Source of the DNA: Larix kaempferi
Lineage: Eukaryota; Streptophyta; Pinopsida; Pinales; Pinaceae
Length of the DNA stretch: 64,000 nt
Reading direction: 5' to 3'
NCBI GenBank assembly: GCA_027924585.1
Contig: BSBM01000125.1
Coordinates: 253,001 to 317,000 of the forward strand
A program made the translations under genes and the position numbers. This document shows, one piece after another, positions 46,450-59,751 of the stretch; position 1 is the first letter of the stretch, and every line of letters begins with the position of its first letter. Below the pieces are notes generated by a model. It was not told the origin of the DNA. It was given only the letters and a program-made list of their open reading frames with translations, and made no database searches.

Positions 46450-48320
46450 CATGGGGGTATAAACAAAAACATATTAACATATCCTTTGGAATGTGTTTGG
46501 GACACAACTCATTCTTTTTTTTTGTTGTGATTTGTGTTTATCTGGGAATTGGAAGGACTCCTTAACTTAGACCAAAAGTGCATTCAAATAGAAATTTCGA
46601 ATTTATGATAAATGGATCTTAAGCTTGGAATAATTGGGGATGAAATAGAGGTTTGCAATGATCGTGATTCACATAGCAATAACATAATGTATATTTATTG
46701 GTTCACATATATTACACACATGTGGGGCATATGAATAACTTCTTTAACCATGTATTTAATAGTTTCCCCTCCCATATTTTTAGAGGAAATTCTCATTTTT
46801 TCACATTAGGTTGAAATGACTCATAATCAATGGTAGCCTCCACATATACCCTAGTATGCTCCTACATCATATATCAACCAAGTAAATAATTTATCAAAGA
46901 TAACTATGTCAAAAATAAGAAAATAAAAATTAATATAATCAATAACCCATCCAAGTAATGAAGGTTCATGATATGGAGAAATGAAACTAATATGATTCAA
47001 AATTCGCCTAGTTCTCTCAAATACATCCCAGCAAGAGTGTTTAATTTAGTCTAGTTCCTAATATTTAGGGCACAAACACTAAGATACATTCATATTCAAA
47101 ACCATGATATCTTAGTATTTGAAACAACCATATAAAGTAGGTTGGATTATACCAAAATGTATTAATATTAACCAATAATTTGTCTCATTGTATGCCTCTC
47201 TTAAAAATTATTGAGGTTGAAAGTCATGCCTCAATATAAAATTCTACTAGTTGTTGCAAGTGGCACAGTTCCATGTGGATATTAGGGACCTACAGAATGA
47301 CCTACAAGACTAGACTAGCATTACTTGGTGTACTATCACACTAAGAGAGAGTGCAAGAAGGCTCATTACCATTAAATATCACATCATCATTTAAAGGTAT
47401 TCAATTTAAAAAATCATCTATATTGAGTTAAACTATGTTTCCCAAGGAAACTAATTTGTTATGATTGTACCTTTCCATGTAATACAACCTAGGAGGTAGG
47501 ACTCACATAATGAACCAACCCATGCCCATAATCCATTAGAGTACAACACCAAAACAAGTGTTCCAAGAACATGTGGCATCCACACTAAGGGTACTATTTT
47601 TTCTAAAGTGTTGGGTAAGAAATCATTTTACCTATTGGTCAATCCCCCATAATTAAAAACTAGGAAAACGTAATTATTTTGAATTCTAGGAGAAATTTCC
47701 AAAGTCTCTTCAAACTAAGCATCCAAGAATACTCCTTGGACTTCACTCATAAAATTTATTCAATTAGATTTATGTAGGCGTGTAGTAGAGCCATAAATAA
47801 ACATTTGTTTGATTATACTTGGTGAAGGTTGTAGAACAACCCCATTTCTAATCCTTCTATGGGGATTGGGGATTTGACCTTGCATCTTAAGCATATGATT
47901 CTTTGGAAGTTAGGATTTGCACTCATTCCTATGTAAACTTATTGACAATGGATAGATTAAATTTTCACTTATGTTCTATCAAAGGGATCCATCCTATTGA
48001 CCAATTCTTTGGCTCATTTTATGCTTCTCTTACACATTATGGAGGTTGAAATCTTATAGGCTTATTTACCAAGGGCCTCAATAACATTGATGGCTTACAC
48101 TACATATGTCACTAACAACTAATTTTCAAGTTCTACTTTCAAACTAGCTTCTGCCAATTACACAAGGGTATTATATTGGTCCATATTCATCATTTGTATC
48201 TTTTTGTTACTTGTGTATAAAAAATGTACATTGTTCTTGACATTGCTTAAAGGATGAAGCAATGATTTAGATAACAAAAGGAGCCAAAGTAGATTTTATA
48301 TCTTTATTTAAATATTCATA
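46450..48320. other. intergenic sequence, no gene seen
   Basis: AT-rich with no ORF. A roughly 50-bp phrase near 47190 (CTCATTGTATGCCTCTCTTA...GAGGTTGAAA) recurs diverged near 48014, hinting at an old duplication about 820 bp apart. Confidence 0.4.
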
Positions 48321-48329
48321 CAATTCCTT

Positions 48330-50974
48330 TTAGTAAACCATCAAGTTAACTATTACAACACATTTTAGGGGATAAGTATATAAATTATAATCAAAGTCAA
48401 CTCTTCCAAATTTTAGTTGATTAGTTGTAAATTGAGTTAAGTAGTTAAATGTTAATATCAACTTATTGTTTATTATATCATAAGATCCATATGCATCACA
48501 CTGAACAATAGAGATATTTAGTCTAATAAATTTGGTTTTCACTTCTCTTATTAGTAGAAGTGATCTTCTCTTGAATTCATAAAAATATTTCATCTACAGT
48601 TCTTGGTGAACTATCTACATGATTGAATAAGCACCTTATTTATTGACCTATTTATTGAATGAAAAAATATGCATCCATCATATAATGAAAAAACCATCCC
48701 GTCAGGTGAGTTAAATGTATCAACTATGTGATCCCAAAACGTTGGGATCCTTTTCATTTGCGAAAACATGTTTTCTCATATCTAATCTCAAATCTGAAAC
48801 TGTGGAAGATCAGTAAAGTGGCAGATTATCATCAAACCAATCCATCTGCATATGAAGAATAAGCACATCATTTCCTTCCAATCCAATTCTCCAACAATGA
48901 ATAATAAAGAACACTATGAAGGAAGCTTCTAAATAATTCCGATAAACACCAAAGAGCGGGTATTTTTCAATTAGCTTCTTTGATCTTTTGGATAGATGAG
49001 TGGATTGTGTATTGACCAAATATGATAGATTAAAATCAACTAGGAAAATTAGAGTACAATTTTTGCATTTGAACAAAGATAAAACAATAATTCCAAGACA
49101 TGATTTTCCATCTACATATACACATATTTACTCATATCAACAATAACAAGCTTACATAGGACTTTAGGTTAAAGTAAGATAATGTCAATCAATGTGTTGT
49201 GCAATAACAAAGGATAGAAACATCAACAAACAAAGCATGACATATATTTCTTGGATTTTTATACCACACTAATATCCTTCTGCTTAATATATATGTCCAA
49301 AATATGTGTAATATCCTTAGGGAATTTAGGCTCTACTTCCTCCTTTTAGCTGGAAATTTTATTTGCTTCTCTGAACATAGAATAGTGCACAATTGTATGA
49401 AATGATTTGCAACAATTTTGTAAATTCAGCCACATTTCTATCAAATACTTTCTGATAAGTATAGAACTCATTATCCATAACTTTGAAGTGTTCTCAATTC
49501 ATATTTTTAGCAGCTCTTTCATCTTTCACATGCTTGCAATATTGTGATAAAATCTCTACATGAACATTATAGTCAATAGTCAATTATTATACTCGCATAA
49601 ATAGATCCATTCATTATTTGATTGTTAAAATGTGTAATCCATCTTCATACATGTCACACAATGGTCTAAAAAATTTAGATCCATAGTGTTTTGTTTTACT
49701 CTGAATGAAATCATCATGCTTGATGCTCCTAAGTGAGAATGCCAATCAACCATTTTTATAAAGCTCAAACATTGTCCACTATTTGTTCCATAAATCATTT
49801 GATACCAATACAAGATTAATCTTATCTTTCAGGAAGTCATTGTTCATAATGTCAAAAATTACCATACACTCATTTTGAAAATTGTACATTAAAGAGTAAG
49901 CAAAAAAAAATTACAAATCAAATTAACAATAATGGAAAATGGTTTTAAAAAAATTAAATGTAACTTTCCACTCTTCTAAGCAATGTACCCATCTCTCCAT
50001 TCTTTCATGAATTAATCAATAAAAGGAGTGTCAACAAATTCCTTGTTAGAAATATTTGGGTGTTTTCATAATTTTATAATAATACTCTATGGAACATATT
50101 TATGAAGCAAATGAGCATTATGGAAACGATATGCAGAATGAATTGATTGATATTTATAAGTGTCAACTAATCGTTTTTGAGAAAAATAATATGTTTCCCA
50201 TCCAAGATATATAATTTAAAGGTTTTCATTTCAACTTCATCTTCAGTTTTAAGTTCATGAAGAATTTTTGTCACATGGTCGAAAGGCAATAGGATAGTCT
50301 CTCTGAGTGTTGTTGTAAAGGTTTTCACAAGTGATAAAACAAGATTTGTCACTTCTTCCTCATTCGCTTTTGATATTGCAAATTTGGAGGCACTATAACA
50401 CATTTATTGATATCAATAGAAAAAAAATTCTCATGAATAAAAAATATTTGATTTGTTCCTTCTAACATCCTTATGATTTGTTAAAGCCTCTATTGGTATT
50501 TATGTGAGCGAGTTTGAAGTACTTTTTTTCAAAGTCTTGAAATATGATTTATGGATATCTTTTTCTAAATAATTGATACAAGCTTTTTAAGGAACGTTAA
50601 CATATTTTCATGATGAATATTTGTGAGCTTAGTCATGATATTCATCATATATAATACATAATATGTTTTTTTTGACAAAAAACTTTTTTTTCTAATTATT
50701 ACAATATATTTGTGCAATTCATTAGTGCTACTTGTATCTAGTCAATTTGATCGGTCGTGTGGTGGTAAAACCCAACTTGTTTTTCATATGATATCTCATC
50801 AACAATGATGTCTATTTTCATCCAATCTAGACGATAATTACAAATTGAAAGGTCGTTTTCCAAAAGAAAACAAGTGTTCTTTTCAACAACCTCCATTTGG
50901 TCACATAATATGCTATTATTGATCACATCCATGAACATGACCATGCCAACAACAACACTTGTTTCTTCTTCCAT
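48330..50974 (-). pseudogene. series of unidentified minus-strand open fragments
   Basis: Open segments at 50974-50738 (78 aa, begins MEEETSVVVGMVMFMDVINN), 50403-50167 (78 aa, MCYSASKFAISKANEEEV), 49813-49625, 49076-48810 (88 aa) and 48593-48330 (87 aa) lie in order on one strand, separated by AT-rich sequence. They might be exons or fragments of one decayed gene, but there are no convincing splice sites and I recognise no domain. Confidence 0.25.
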
Positions 50975-51234
50975 AGTATAAAGATATAAATATGGGTAGA
51001 AATTGAATGGATTGGCTATTTAACATACCAATCTTGTTGAAATTATCCAATGTCGTGATCAATTATTACCTAGAGAAATGAAATTTCTTTGAATTGGTTG
51101 AGAGTGACAAACCTTGACATTTTCACTAGCAATTAATTGATAATAATTTGTATTAAAATCAACTTACATGAAAAAAATGCATTAATAAACATAAATATAT
51201 TACATAAAATGCTATAACATACAATTGAAATTTT

Positions 51235-53440
51235 ATATTAGTTTGGAAATGAATAATCCTAGAAAAAGTGTCGGCCAAACCTTCAATGTGATATCAACCA
51301 AAGTATTATCATGCATACCCACCCTTCTCTGTTTCCCACTCCGTGATAATTCTATGTTGGAGGAAGGCTCAAACAACCCTTCACTAAGGTCACCTTACAC
51401 TAAAAATATTCTTGAGGAAGTGTAGGTTGATCCTTCAACAAGATTAGATGCAATAAGAATAATATCTTTGAGGAAGGATGACCAAGACTTATGTTTTGTA
51501 ATTCTACATGAAAATACAATATAAGAGGAACGGTCATCTCAATATAAGAGGAAGAGTCAAATGAACCTTCTCTTGGATCCCTTTTAATGAGAAAAATTTT
51601 CTAGTGGAATATCCTTCACAAGGGGTCAGAAGAACCCTCTTCATATTTCAACTCAATGAGAAAAATATGCTTGAATAAGGGTCGACCAAACCTTACAATG
51701 AATATCAAGTGAGGAGAATAACATCATTGAGGAATGGTCTAGAAACCCTTCTCCATTATCCGCCTCAATGAGAATTCTATGCTAAAGGAAGGTTGGGAAA
51801 ACCCTTCCTCGATGGCCACCTTATGCAAAAAATATGCTTTATAAAGGTTCGAATGACCCTTCCACAAGGTAAATCGAGACACAAATAGAATCATTGAGGA
51901 AGGTTCAGCTAACACTTCCCAAATACCATGCATCAAGAAGGGTCAACAAACATTTTTTCATGGTCTCCCTACATGAGTATATCATGCACGAGGAAAGGTC
52001 AACTGACACTTTTCCATGGTCCCCTTGCATGAGAATACCATGCAAGAGGAAGGGAAAATTAAGCCTTCTAATAGACAACACATATGTGATGGATATGCTT
52101 GAAAAAGATTTGGACCACGCTTCTCCATTCTATCCCTCCATGAGAATTCTAGGAAGGTAAAAGGTTCAACCAAAAATTCATCTGGTTATCCCTTATGTAA
52201 ATAATATGCTTGAAGAAGGGTCGATCAACCCTTCAATAGAATAATTTTAATGGGAATACCAATTTTTAGGAAGGTTCAACTGAACATTTTCCCTGGTCAT
52301 CCTACATGACAATACCATTTAAGAGGAAGGGTATTTCAATTCTTACAAAGCATCCCTTTTATTGGAAATATTTTCTGGTGGATCAGTTGGTCGATAATTC
52401 CACTTGATTCTGCTAGACACGAATAGCATCCTTCAAAAAGGGTTATATGATACATCTGAATGCTTCCTCTCAAGGAGAATGTTATGGTTGAATAAGGTCA
52501 ATTGAACCTTCCAATATATATCCGTGACAAGAATATTAATGAGGAAGGTTTGACCCACCCTTCTTCATTCTCTCCCTCCAAGATAATTTTATTCTAGAGG
52601 AATATTTTGTCAACCCTTCTTCAGTGGATATATTACATGAAAAATGTGATTTACGAAGGTATGGTTAACCCTTCCACTACATAAATCATGGCACAAGTAC
52701 CATCCTTGAGGAAGACTCAAACAACCCATCTATGTGGTCCCCCTGCAAGAGAATGCCACACATGATTATGGTCATCCAAACTGTCCCATGGACAAACCTT
52801 ATGCTATGAATATTATTATGAAAGGTTCAACTCTCTCTTATCTATTCTTCTTATCCATGGTAACTGTATGTTGGAGGAATTATCGGCCAACCCTTCATAT
52901 TAATCACCAAATTCCCCCTTACATGACAAACAATCTTGAGGAAGGGTATCCTGACCCTTCAAATATATTAATTGCAATGTAAAAAACATATTTGAGGAAG
53001 GGTCAAGAAAGCATTATACATGGTAATACTACATGAGAATACCATTTCAGAGGAAGAGTCAGCCAACATTCCACTTATATTCTTTTTATGCTAAAAAAAT
53101 TCTAGTGCATCATTCGGTTGATCCTTCCACTTCATACCCATATATGCAAATAGAATCCTTTATAAAGGGTTTGATGACCCTTCTAGTAATAATTCTCAAT
53201 TATAATATTATGATTTAATAATGGTCGGTTTCCCCTTCCACTATATATACAACGATGAAAAAATCATCATTGAAATATGATCGATCGATCGAAGCTTCTC
53301 CATTGTCCACCTCCATGGAAATTCAATGTTTTAGGAAGGGGTTCCATGTTTGAAACCTTAAGAAAAGAATATGATTGATTAAGGGTCAATCAACCATTCC
53401 ACTAGATAATCAATGACTGGAATATCATATGTGACGAAGG
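51235..53440. repeat. degenerate tandem array of about 55-bp units, each with a GAAGGGT...ACCCTTC palindrome
   Basis: The phrase 'gaggaaggGTCnnnnnACCCTTC' recurs roughly every 54-57 bp, e.g. at 51360, 51414, 51470, 51730, 51786, 51841, 51897, 52049, 52211 and 52938. About 40 units. In many units the core is an inverted repeat: 52215-52234 and 52941-52960 have perfect 7-bp arms with a 6-bp loop. Between cores the units share 'tgagaataccatgc(a)'. Non-coding. Confidence 0.75.
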
Positions 53441-53449
53441 GCGTTTTGT

Positions 53450-54415
53450 ATGTACATAACGCTCGCGTTTCTTCTAACACCAAGGGAGGCAACCAAAATA
53501 TTTGAATTTAAATAGAACGTACGCGCATTCCTGAGCACCTAATAACCCCCTCCTCCCGCGCCCACGTGTCAGCCACAATCCTATGTGGTTGGTTCGGACT
53601 TACCAAAAATGTGCTATGGAATTTACTGAACCATAGCTAATTAGGCATTTCCACCATTTTTCTCAATATGCATGTTTTTCACCGCTCTCTACAGCATGAC
53701 ATACATGACCATTATTGACGAAATTTTAGGCATAGATATCATTTTTTATGCAGATTCTAAATATGTAATTTAAAAAAAAAATATTGATATTTTCTATTTT
53801 TTTCCTAATTTTCTTGTGTCATCACTCCTTAAGTCAAAAAACATGTTGTTAGTGTTTATTCTGTAACTTTTTCCTTTCACAACCATTTAAAAAAAAAAAT
53901 TTAAATGCACTAGTAGACACCGACCTCTACATGTTGTAAAGAATCCAACTCGAAATAACGACATTAAGACCTTCAAATGCTGCACCCACATTTGTCGTAC
54001 CGTTCTTGAGGTTTGATCACTTACATAATTAAAAAATAAATAAAAAATAAACATTTAATTTTGGAAAAATAGTGTTGCACTAGTGTTATAGGTTCTATAC
54101 GTGTATACCAATTTTTGTAGCCCGAAACCATCATTTAGGCACTGAAAGGCTGCACCCACAAAAACATATACCTTATCATTTTCCAAAAAAATAAAAAGTG
54201 ACTGTTAGAAAAGATGAAATTTGACATAGTTATGTAAATTTTCAATACTTAAAAATTATATATTCGGAAACGTGACTCTATTTCCTACGTTTCAAATTTT
54301 TTACTCGATACAATATATCTTTTGTAAGTATCTTAAAAAAAACAAGTTGAGGGATTACTAATTTTTCAGTTTTCTATTACTTCTAACGCGCCAAAAGTGA
54401 CCCTCATTAGCTTGC
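53450..54415. other. intergenic sequence
   Basis: No gene. A GC-richer patch at 53440-53590 contains CACGTG (53574) and a TATGTACATA palindrome (about 53450). 'GCTGCACCCACA' occurs twice (53978 and 54150) in two diverged copies of a longer phrase. Confidence 0.4.
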
Positions 54416-54423
54416 ACATGGCC

Positions 54424-54830
54424 ATCAAGAGTACAACCCTTCACAAGTAACACATAGAGACCAAAATAAGTCTCAGCTAAACTAGATCCACCTATAAAAT
54501 GCTAAAATCCACTAGAGGGCACCATACCTAGAACACCACTAACCTAACATGGGAAAGCAACCAAAAAAATGAATTGCAAAGTAACGTCAATTAGGCAAAA
54601 TCTAGTTTTCTACGCTACAACAAAAAGATCAAGAGTACAACCCTCTACAAGTAGCACATAAAAACCAAAATAAGAGTCACTTAAACCAAATCCATCTATA
54701 AAATTACCACAATATACTCTACAGGGATTGAGATACAATATTTAACATGAAATTTACAAGAGGGAACCGAGAAATCCGACTTCTCCATGAAATATTTTAT
54801 GCTTTCGCTATTTAATTAAAATTAATATGA
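54424..54830. repeat. 204-bp tandem repeat, two units, with a third copy at 56.86-56.97 kb
   Basis: ATCAAGAGTACAACCC at 54424 and 54628, with matching downstream phrases 'agcacata...accaaaataag' and 'ccta/ctataaaat'. The segment 'aattg/acaaagtaacgtcaatt...ctagttttc' (54575-54615) recurs diverged at 56870-56905, with ATCAACAGTACAACCC at 56923. The two locations flank a Tat-like pol relic. Confidence 0.65.
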
Positions 54831-54929
54831 ACTATAAAACACATTTTTCAAAAGGGTGTGTTACACTATACTACATATTCAACATGGTTTCCATGATTAG
54901 AGACCATATGTTTCAACAAACCAAGCGAG

Positions 54930-56200
54930 AATGAGGTTTAAAAAAATGGGTTATTGTGATGACAATGTTATTGTATTTCAAAATGGCCTCTATTCATTTG
55001 GTGAAATAGTCAATAGCCACAAAAGTATATTTATGGCCACCAATTGACATGGGTTTGCACTCCATAAAGTCAATTTCCCTTGGAAGTGTTTAACTACATG
55101 AATGCAATCAGAAAACAAGGTAGACCAAAAATAACTAGTTGGAATGATTTTTTGGGAAGTGGTAATGCATGAGAGGTGACCACCACAAGCATCATTGTGA
55201 CAATAATTTGAGACTCTTCATATTCATGAAGGTAAGACAATGATGGAAAATAATGTCAATTTATCACATGTATAGGGCATAGCCAATGAGATGATATCAA
55301 GGATCTTCAAATGAATACAACATTTATCGTTATGAGAAAGATGAGTACTAAATTTCTCAATGCATAAGTAAACAAGAATATCCCCATACTAAGGATCATT
55401 AGAGGAAATGGTGAACACATGTTAATTTGGTATATTAGCATTAAGGGGGATCAATGCACAAATAGGAAGGTCTAAAATAAATTTGATCAATGCCAAAGAT
55501 TTATGTCTCTTAGGAGTAGCAAATCAAGGTTGTATTCTTGAAGGATGATGATCCAATGGGTGACCTTTCCATTGATTATGCATATGCTCAAGAGATGCAT
55601 CATGAGGTTTAAATTAGCTATAACTTTGGTCTTGTGGGTGAGGATGAAGCGATGCATGTTTTGGACAAAGGAAAGAAGAGCTAAGGCAATTTTATCCTCG
55701 TGATTGTAAGACAACACTAGCCTAAAAAGGTTCTTTCTAATGTAGTAGATGACATGGTATACACGATTCTATTTTTCATTAATTAAGACTCCAACCATGG
55801 GGAAGTGTGATGTGGAATTGTAAAGGATGTAATATTTTCAAAATTAGGAGTTATTAGTAGGGAAGGGTGAGGGTGCATCTCAAGGCATCAAAGCAATTTT
55901 GAGCCTACTTATCCCATACAAAGGGGGTGTCAAAATTTAACAAATACAAAACATCCAGATATTGTATATAGCATAGTCCATGCCAAAATGATATAATAAA
56001 TGTTCCTTACCTTGAAGGCTAGGCAATTGTGACAAAGTATTTGGTGGGGGATAGTTCAAGAATGGCTTAACTTTCAATGGGTCAATGGATAGAACAACAT
56101 GCAAATTATGTAATGTCTCAATTTTGTATGGGAAATGAGTGATAGACTCCAATGGAGTTGAGAGGATTGATGAAAAGGACACTAACTTTACTTATGGCCA
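54930..56200 (-). pseudogene. Tat-like gypsy pol relic (RT thumb, RNase H, integrase)
   Basis: Minus strand in order: SIDPLKVKPFLNYPPPNT and LPSLQGKE (56100-56000, RT connection), RNase H with ...NPMMHLLS...IINGKVTHWIIILQEYNLD (55630-55500 region), then after stops the integrase blocks 'NDACGGHLS' (about 55190) and IDFMECKPMSIGGHKYTFVAIDYF (about 55070-54990). Equivalent to 22080-23260 of the intact element. Numerous stops and frameshifts; no LTR identified. Confidence 0.65.
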
Positions 56201-56236
56201 TAGAAATGAAGGATTGCAATAAATGTCATAAGAAGT

Positions 56237-56850
56237 CTATCCATCCCATGCTTCCATAACTTCATGAGAAGACTTTCCCACCAACCTCACACATGCAATC
56301 AAAGGAAATGACTTATTTAGGGCATATGGAAAAAAAAGATTAGTTCTAAGGATGACAGTTGGTAAAAGAGGATTTACTATCCCATATTCCCCCCTTTCCT
56401 CTTTCCCTCTACTAACAATTATAGCCCCTCTAGTGCTCTTTACATTGCCATCTTGGACCATTATATTATTATCCAACATAATTTATGTAGCTAATTATTT
56501 AAATCTTCATGATAAGCCTAACATAGTCCATATAGATATATTTACAATAGTCGAACATAGGCCTTGATCTCTGCAATAGGAATCTTTACTAACGTATTTA
56601 CATCGTTTACATGATCCAATTTAATATATTCCAAGAATCAAAACAGGAGTATTACAATCATGCAATTCCTAAGCATTTTTATATTAAGGATGAAATCTAA
56701 ATCCACAATACTTAAATGAAAACTTCAACCTTGTGATAGCCATGCATTGCTAATAAAAACAGCATAACACTATAATCTTAGTAATCCCGAAATATAACAA
56801 GCATGCACCCCTAATCTTCACAAAACCACCAACATAAGTTGGAACAACAA
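56237..56850. other. unassigned sequence
   Basis: An 80-aa minus-strand open stretch (56479-56237) has no recognised motif. Otherwise AT-rich. Confidence 0.3.
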
Positions 56851-57017
56851 CAACAACAAAAAATTTGAATTACATTGTAACATCAATTCAGCAAAAGCTA
56901 GTTTTCCATGCTACAACAAAAACATCAACAGTACAACCCTCCACAATTAGCACATCCTTTCAACCAAATTTCTACATCAAGTGACCGAAATCTTCATCTT
57001 CCATAGCAGTTCGCTGT

Positions 57018-57963
57018 TCACTGGAGACGGCGAAGTTTGAAAGGTCTGGCGGCCGTGGTTGGATCATCGTCCACCTCTCCCTCTATCTCCTCCTCGTCGT
57101 CGTCTTCTTCTACTGGGGGACGACGCTCATGATTTGTGTCGCTATTCACTGGAGACGGCGGATATGCAATTGAGTTCTCCTCCTCCTCATCCGGGGGATT
57201 GTTATCATCATCATTATCAAAAATCATTATCAAAAGGGAAAGGCATATTCATGAGTACATCATCATCATTATCAAAAGGGAAAGGCATATTCATGAGTAC
57301 GTCATCATCATTATCAAAAGGGAAAGGCAAATTCACATCATCATCTTGATCTTCTTGGCCGTCACGTGCATGCAGATCTTGATCTTCTTGGCCCTCACGT
57401 GCATCACCATCTCCATCTCTATTTATATCGCCCTCAGCTTCGGCTTCAGTGGGCGTGGAGGTCGAGAGAGGAGGTGGAGAGCGGGCATATACGTATGTAT
57501 ATGCACCGATTCCCTCCGAAGTTTGTTTCTGGAGATAATCAATAAAATGAGAACGTTGCGAGGGTGAGCAGAGAGCGACAGAGGGGATTGGCCACGCCAT
57601 TGAAATGGAAATAAGAAACATTATTTCTGAATTTGATTCCTGCAACACGGAGGGGAGTTGAAGGCTGAATGTTTTTCTACCCTCTCCATCTCCGTTGGAG
57701 CTGTAATTGTAGTCTGGAGAAAAGAGAGGGGGGTCTGCCTGTGCTCTGTCTACCCATCGCAATCGCTGCATGTTTTCTCTCACCCAGGCGCAGGAGCAGG
57801 AGGAGGAGGCGGCATGGTGATGAGGGGCATGACATGGGGAATTGATGAGAGCGCGTGTGAGGCATTTGTCCAGTATGTTCCAGCAGAGCCCCGCGTGCAA
57901 ACCAACTGTTGCGTTCTCCGTCAGGGGATCCATGTAGCTCCTCATCTCCAACTGCAACTCCAT
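57018..57963 (-). pseudogene. acidic low-complexity protein frame with FPFDNDDD repeats, split by a 1-nt shift
   Basis: Minus strand 57963-57217 is open for 248 aa. The C-terminal third has ARDGQEDQD twice, then three repeats of 14 residues (MPFPFDNDDDVLMN type). It stops at TGA in a T5 run (about 57223). One base fewer in that run would continue into the next open frame, 57233-57018, which starts with the same FDNDDD repeat and goes on as a Glu/Asp-rich segment ending LRRLQ. GC content is clearly higher than the surroundings and no TE motif is present, so this could be a host-gene exon (functional or broken) or a sequencing indel. A likelier internal start is the Met of MAWPIPSVALCSPSQ near 57600. 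Product unknown; no domain recognised. Confidence 0.45.
57226..57345. repeat. 42-bp in-frame tandem repeat
   Basis: CAAAAGGGAAAGGCA occurs at 57231, 57273 and 57315 with exact 42-bp spacing (14 codons), encoding the FPFDNDDD repeat on the minus strand. Confidence 0.9.
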
Positions 57964-58084
57964 TGTTTTTACACAGGAAACTCAATTTTAAAATACTTTA
58001 TCCGCTTCTATTTACATAAAACAAACAAACACACCACTTTTTCTCATCGGATGCAACTCCACAAATTATGGGTTAGTTAAATCA

Positions 58085-59020
58085 ACATAAACTCAATCAA
58101 CTTCCTAGATGATCAGTGGTGTAAACTTTTCTTTCACTTTTCAGCATACCCGAATTCCTTCTTTGAAATAGAAGTAGAATTCTTATTCCGGATTTATTTT
58201 GATTGTTATATCTATACTTGTTTTATCTTATTTATATAATTTATATAAGAAAGATTTAACTAATTTGAGACTTGTATTCTTATTTTTTATTTTTATTTTT
58301 ATTTAAATTTTTATAACCGACATAAGAAATTTATTTTTTTCATTTTTTAATTTAATGTCTTGGATATATAAACACTTTCTCCACCAAAAAACAGGTTAAC
58401 CCTCTTAATAAAAAAAAAAATGTAAGGTTGCTTCACCTTGTTTTCCATTTATATTATATATGATCATATTCATTAATAAAAGAGGTTTTTTAAATGTGAA
58501 CATTAAAGTCAATATATTGCACATGTATGGGTATATAGGGTGTGAGGGCTTGTAGGTATTGGGTATAGAAATGGTTATTTAGTAAAAATAAGGGAAATCT
58601 ACTAAAAATATGGTTTTTTAATTGTAAAGATATATTAAGAGGGACTCAACAAAATTATTTATGTAAGTATTTATTAATATCTAATAAAATTAAGGGTATG
58701 GAATAATTTTACTAAATGAAGACCACATTGGTTGAATTAAACTTAAGACTCATACCTCCACTTATAAAAAAACACACTTTTAATATCTCTAATTAATAAA
58801 AAATTATATGATAATGTATCTTGCAATACTTACTATTAATAAATGGTCACCCATATCATCCTCTAATTAAGTTGATAAGTGTTCTACAATAAACATTAAG
58901 TATTTTGAGGTTGATTAAGTATTTTGGGGTGAAATTTTTAAAATTGAAAATAAAGAGTCATTAATGCTTTAAGTATTAATAACCATATATTTTAAAAACA
59001 TTAAATATAAGTTAAAGTAA
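58085..59020. other. AT-rich intergenic sequence
   Basis: Homopolymer-rich, no ORF, no domain. Short direct repeats such as 'aagtattttgaggttgattaagtattttgggg' near 58897. Confidence 0.4.
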
Positions 59021-59024
59021 TAAT

Positions 59025-59751
59025 ATGATAAAATTAAAAAATATCCATATGACGGAGGGTTTTAGTCATCCCACGTCGGCTTCTCATATCAAGGTTCTAG
59101 TTTTCGTTCAAGAGAGCGGTTTGTCAATAGATCTAGGGTTTCAAGGGCCTCCTCACTGTCGAGTGGAATTCCCCTCATCCTCCTCTTTTTGTTTCAACCT
59201 TTCTCCTACGGGTAGGAGGTCCTCCCTTCATGCTTGCAGATAGCAGACTGGAGCGAAGCGCTAGCGCATTTCTTTGGGGACGCAACTATACCAGTGCATG
59301 CCCAGAATGGGTTTGTAGGTACAAAGGGGCTCCAACACAAGTCTACCTAGCATCGAATCCTTGGCTCAGGATGTTCATCTAATAGTTCTCGATTGTGATC
59401 AAGTATAGTAAAGCGTCAATAGGTCCAGGAATTCACAGGAGTTCCCCCTCCTCTAATAATAGCTTGCATCAATTGGGGGATTCAAATCCTAGGGCTTCGG
59501 ATGATATTCAGACTCATGACTCGGGTTTGGCTAACAAGTGTAGGGCTCAAAAGAATAAATCAAAGTGCGCCAACCCGAGAGGGGAAGAGGTGGAATTGGT
59601 TTTCGGAAGAGATATGAAGATGAGTAATGTTATGGAATTTGTGGATAAAGAAGTGGTTGGAAAGGCTCGAGAATGGAGGTATGGGATTGGTTTTTTACAA
59701 GATTGGGAAAGAGTCATGGGGAAGGAGGTTCGATTACACCCCATCTATTAA
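59025..59751 (+). pseudogene. unidentified plus-strand coding remnant
   Basis: Open stretches at 59025-59243 and 59395-59751 (118 aa; Ser/Asn-rich first half, then GEEVELVFGRDMKMSNVMEF and REWRYGIGFLQDWERV). A LINE ORF1 fragment is conceivable from the composition, but I see no zinc knuckle or endonuclease, so I leave it unnamed. Confidence 0.3.

Noticed and set aside
48330-50974. A host multi-exon gene on the minus strand
   Set aside because: Open pieces are in order but lack convincing splice sites, similarity to a known family, or coding composition; kept only as unidentified fragments.
51235-53440. CRISPR-like array (regular short palindromic repeats)
   Set aside because: Repeats are degenerate, the spacing sequence is itself repeated, there are no cas genes, and the context is a plant nuclear genome.
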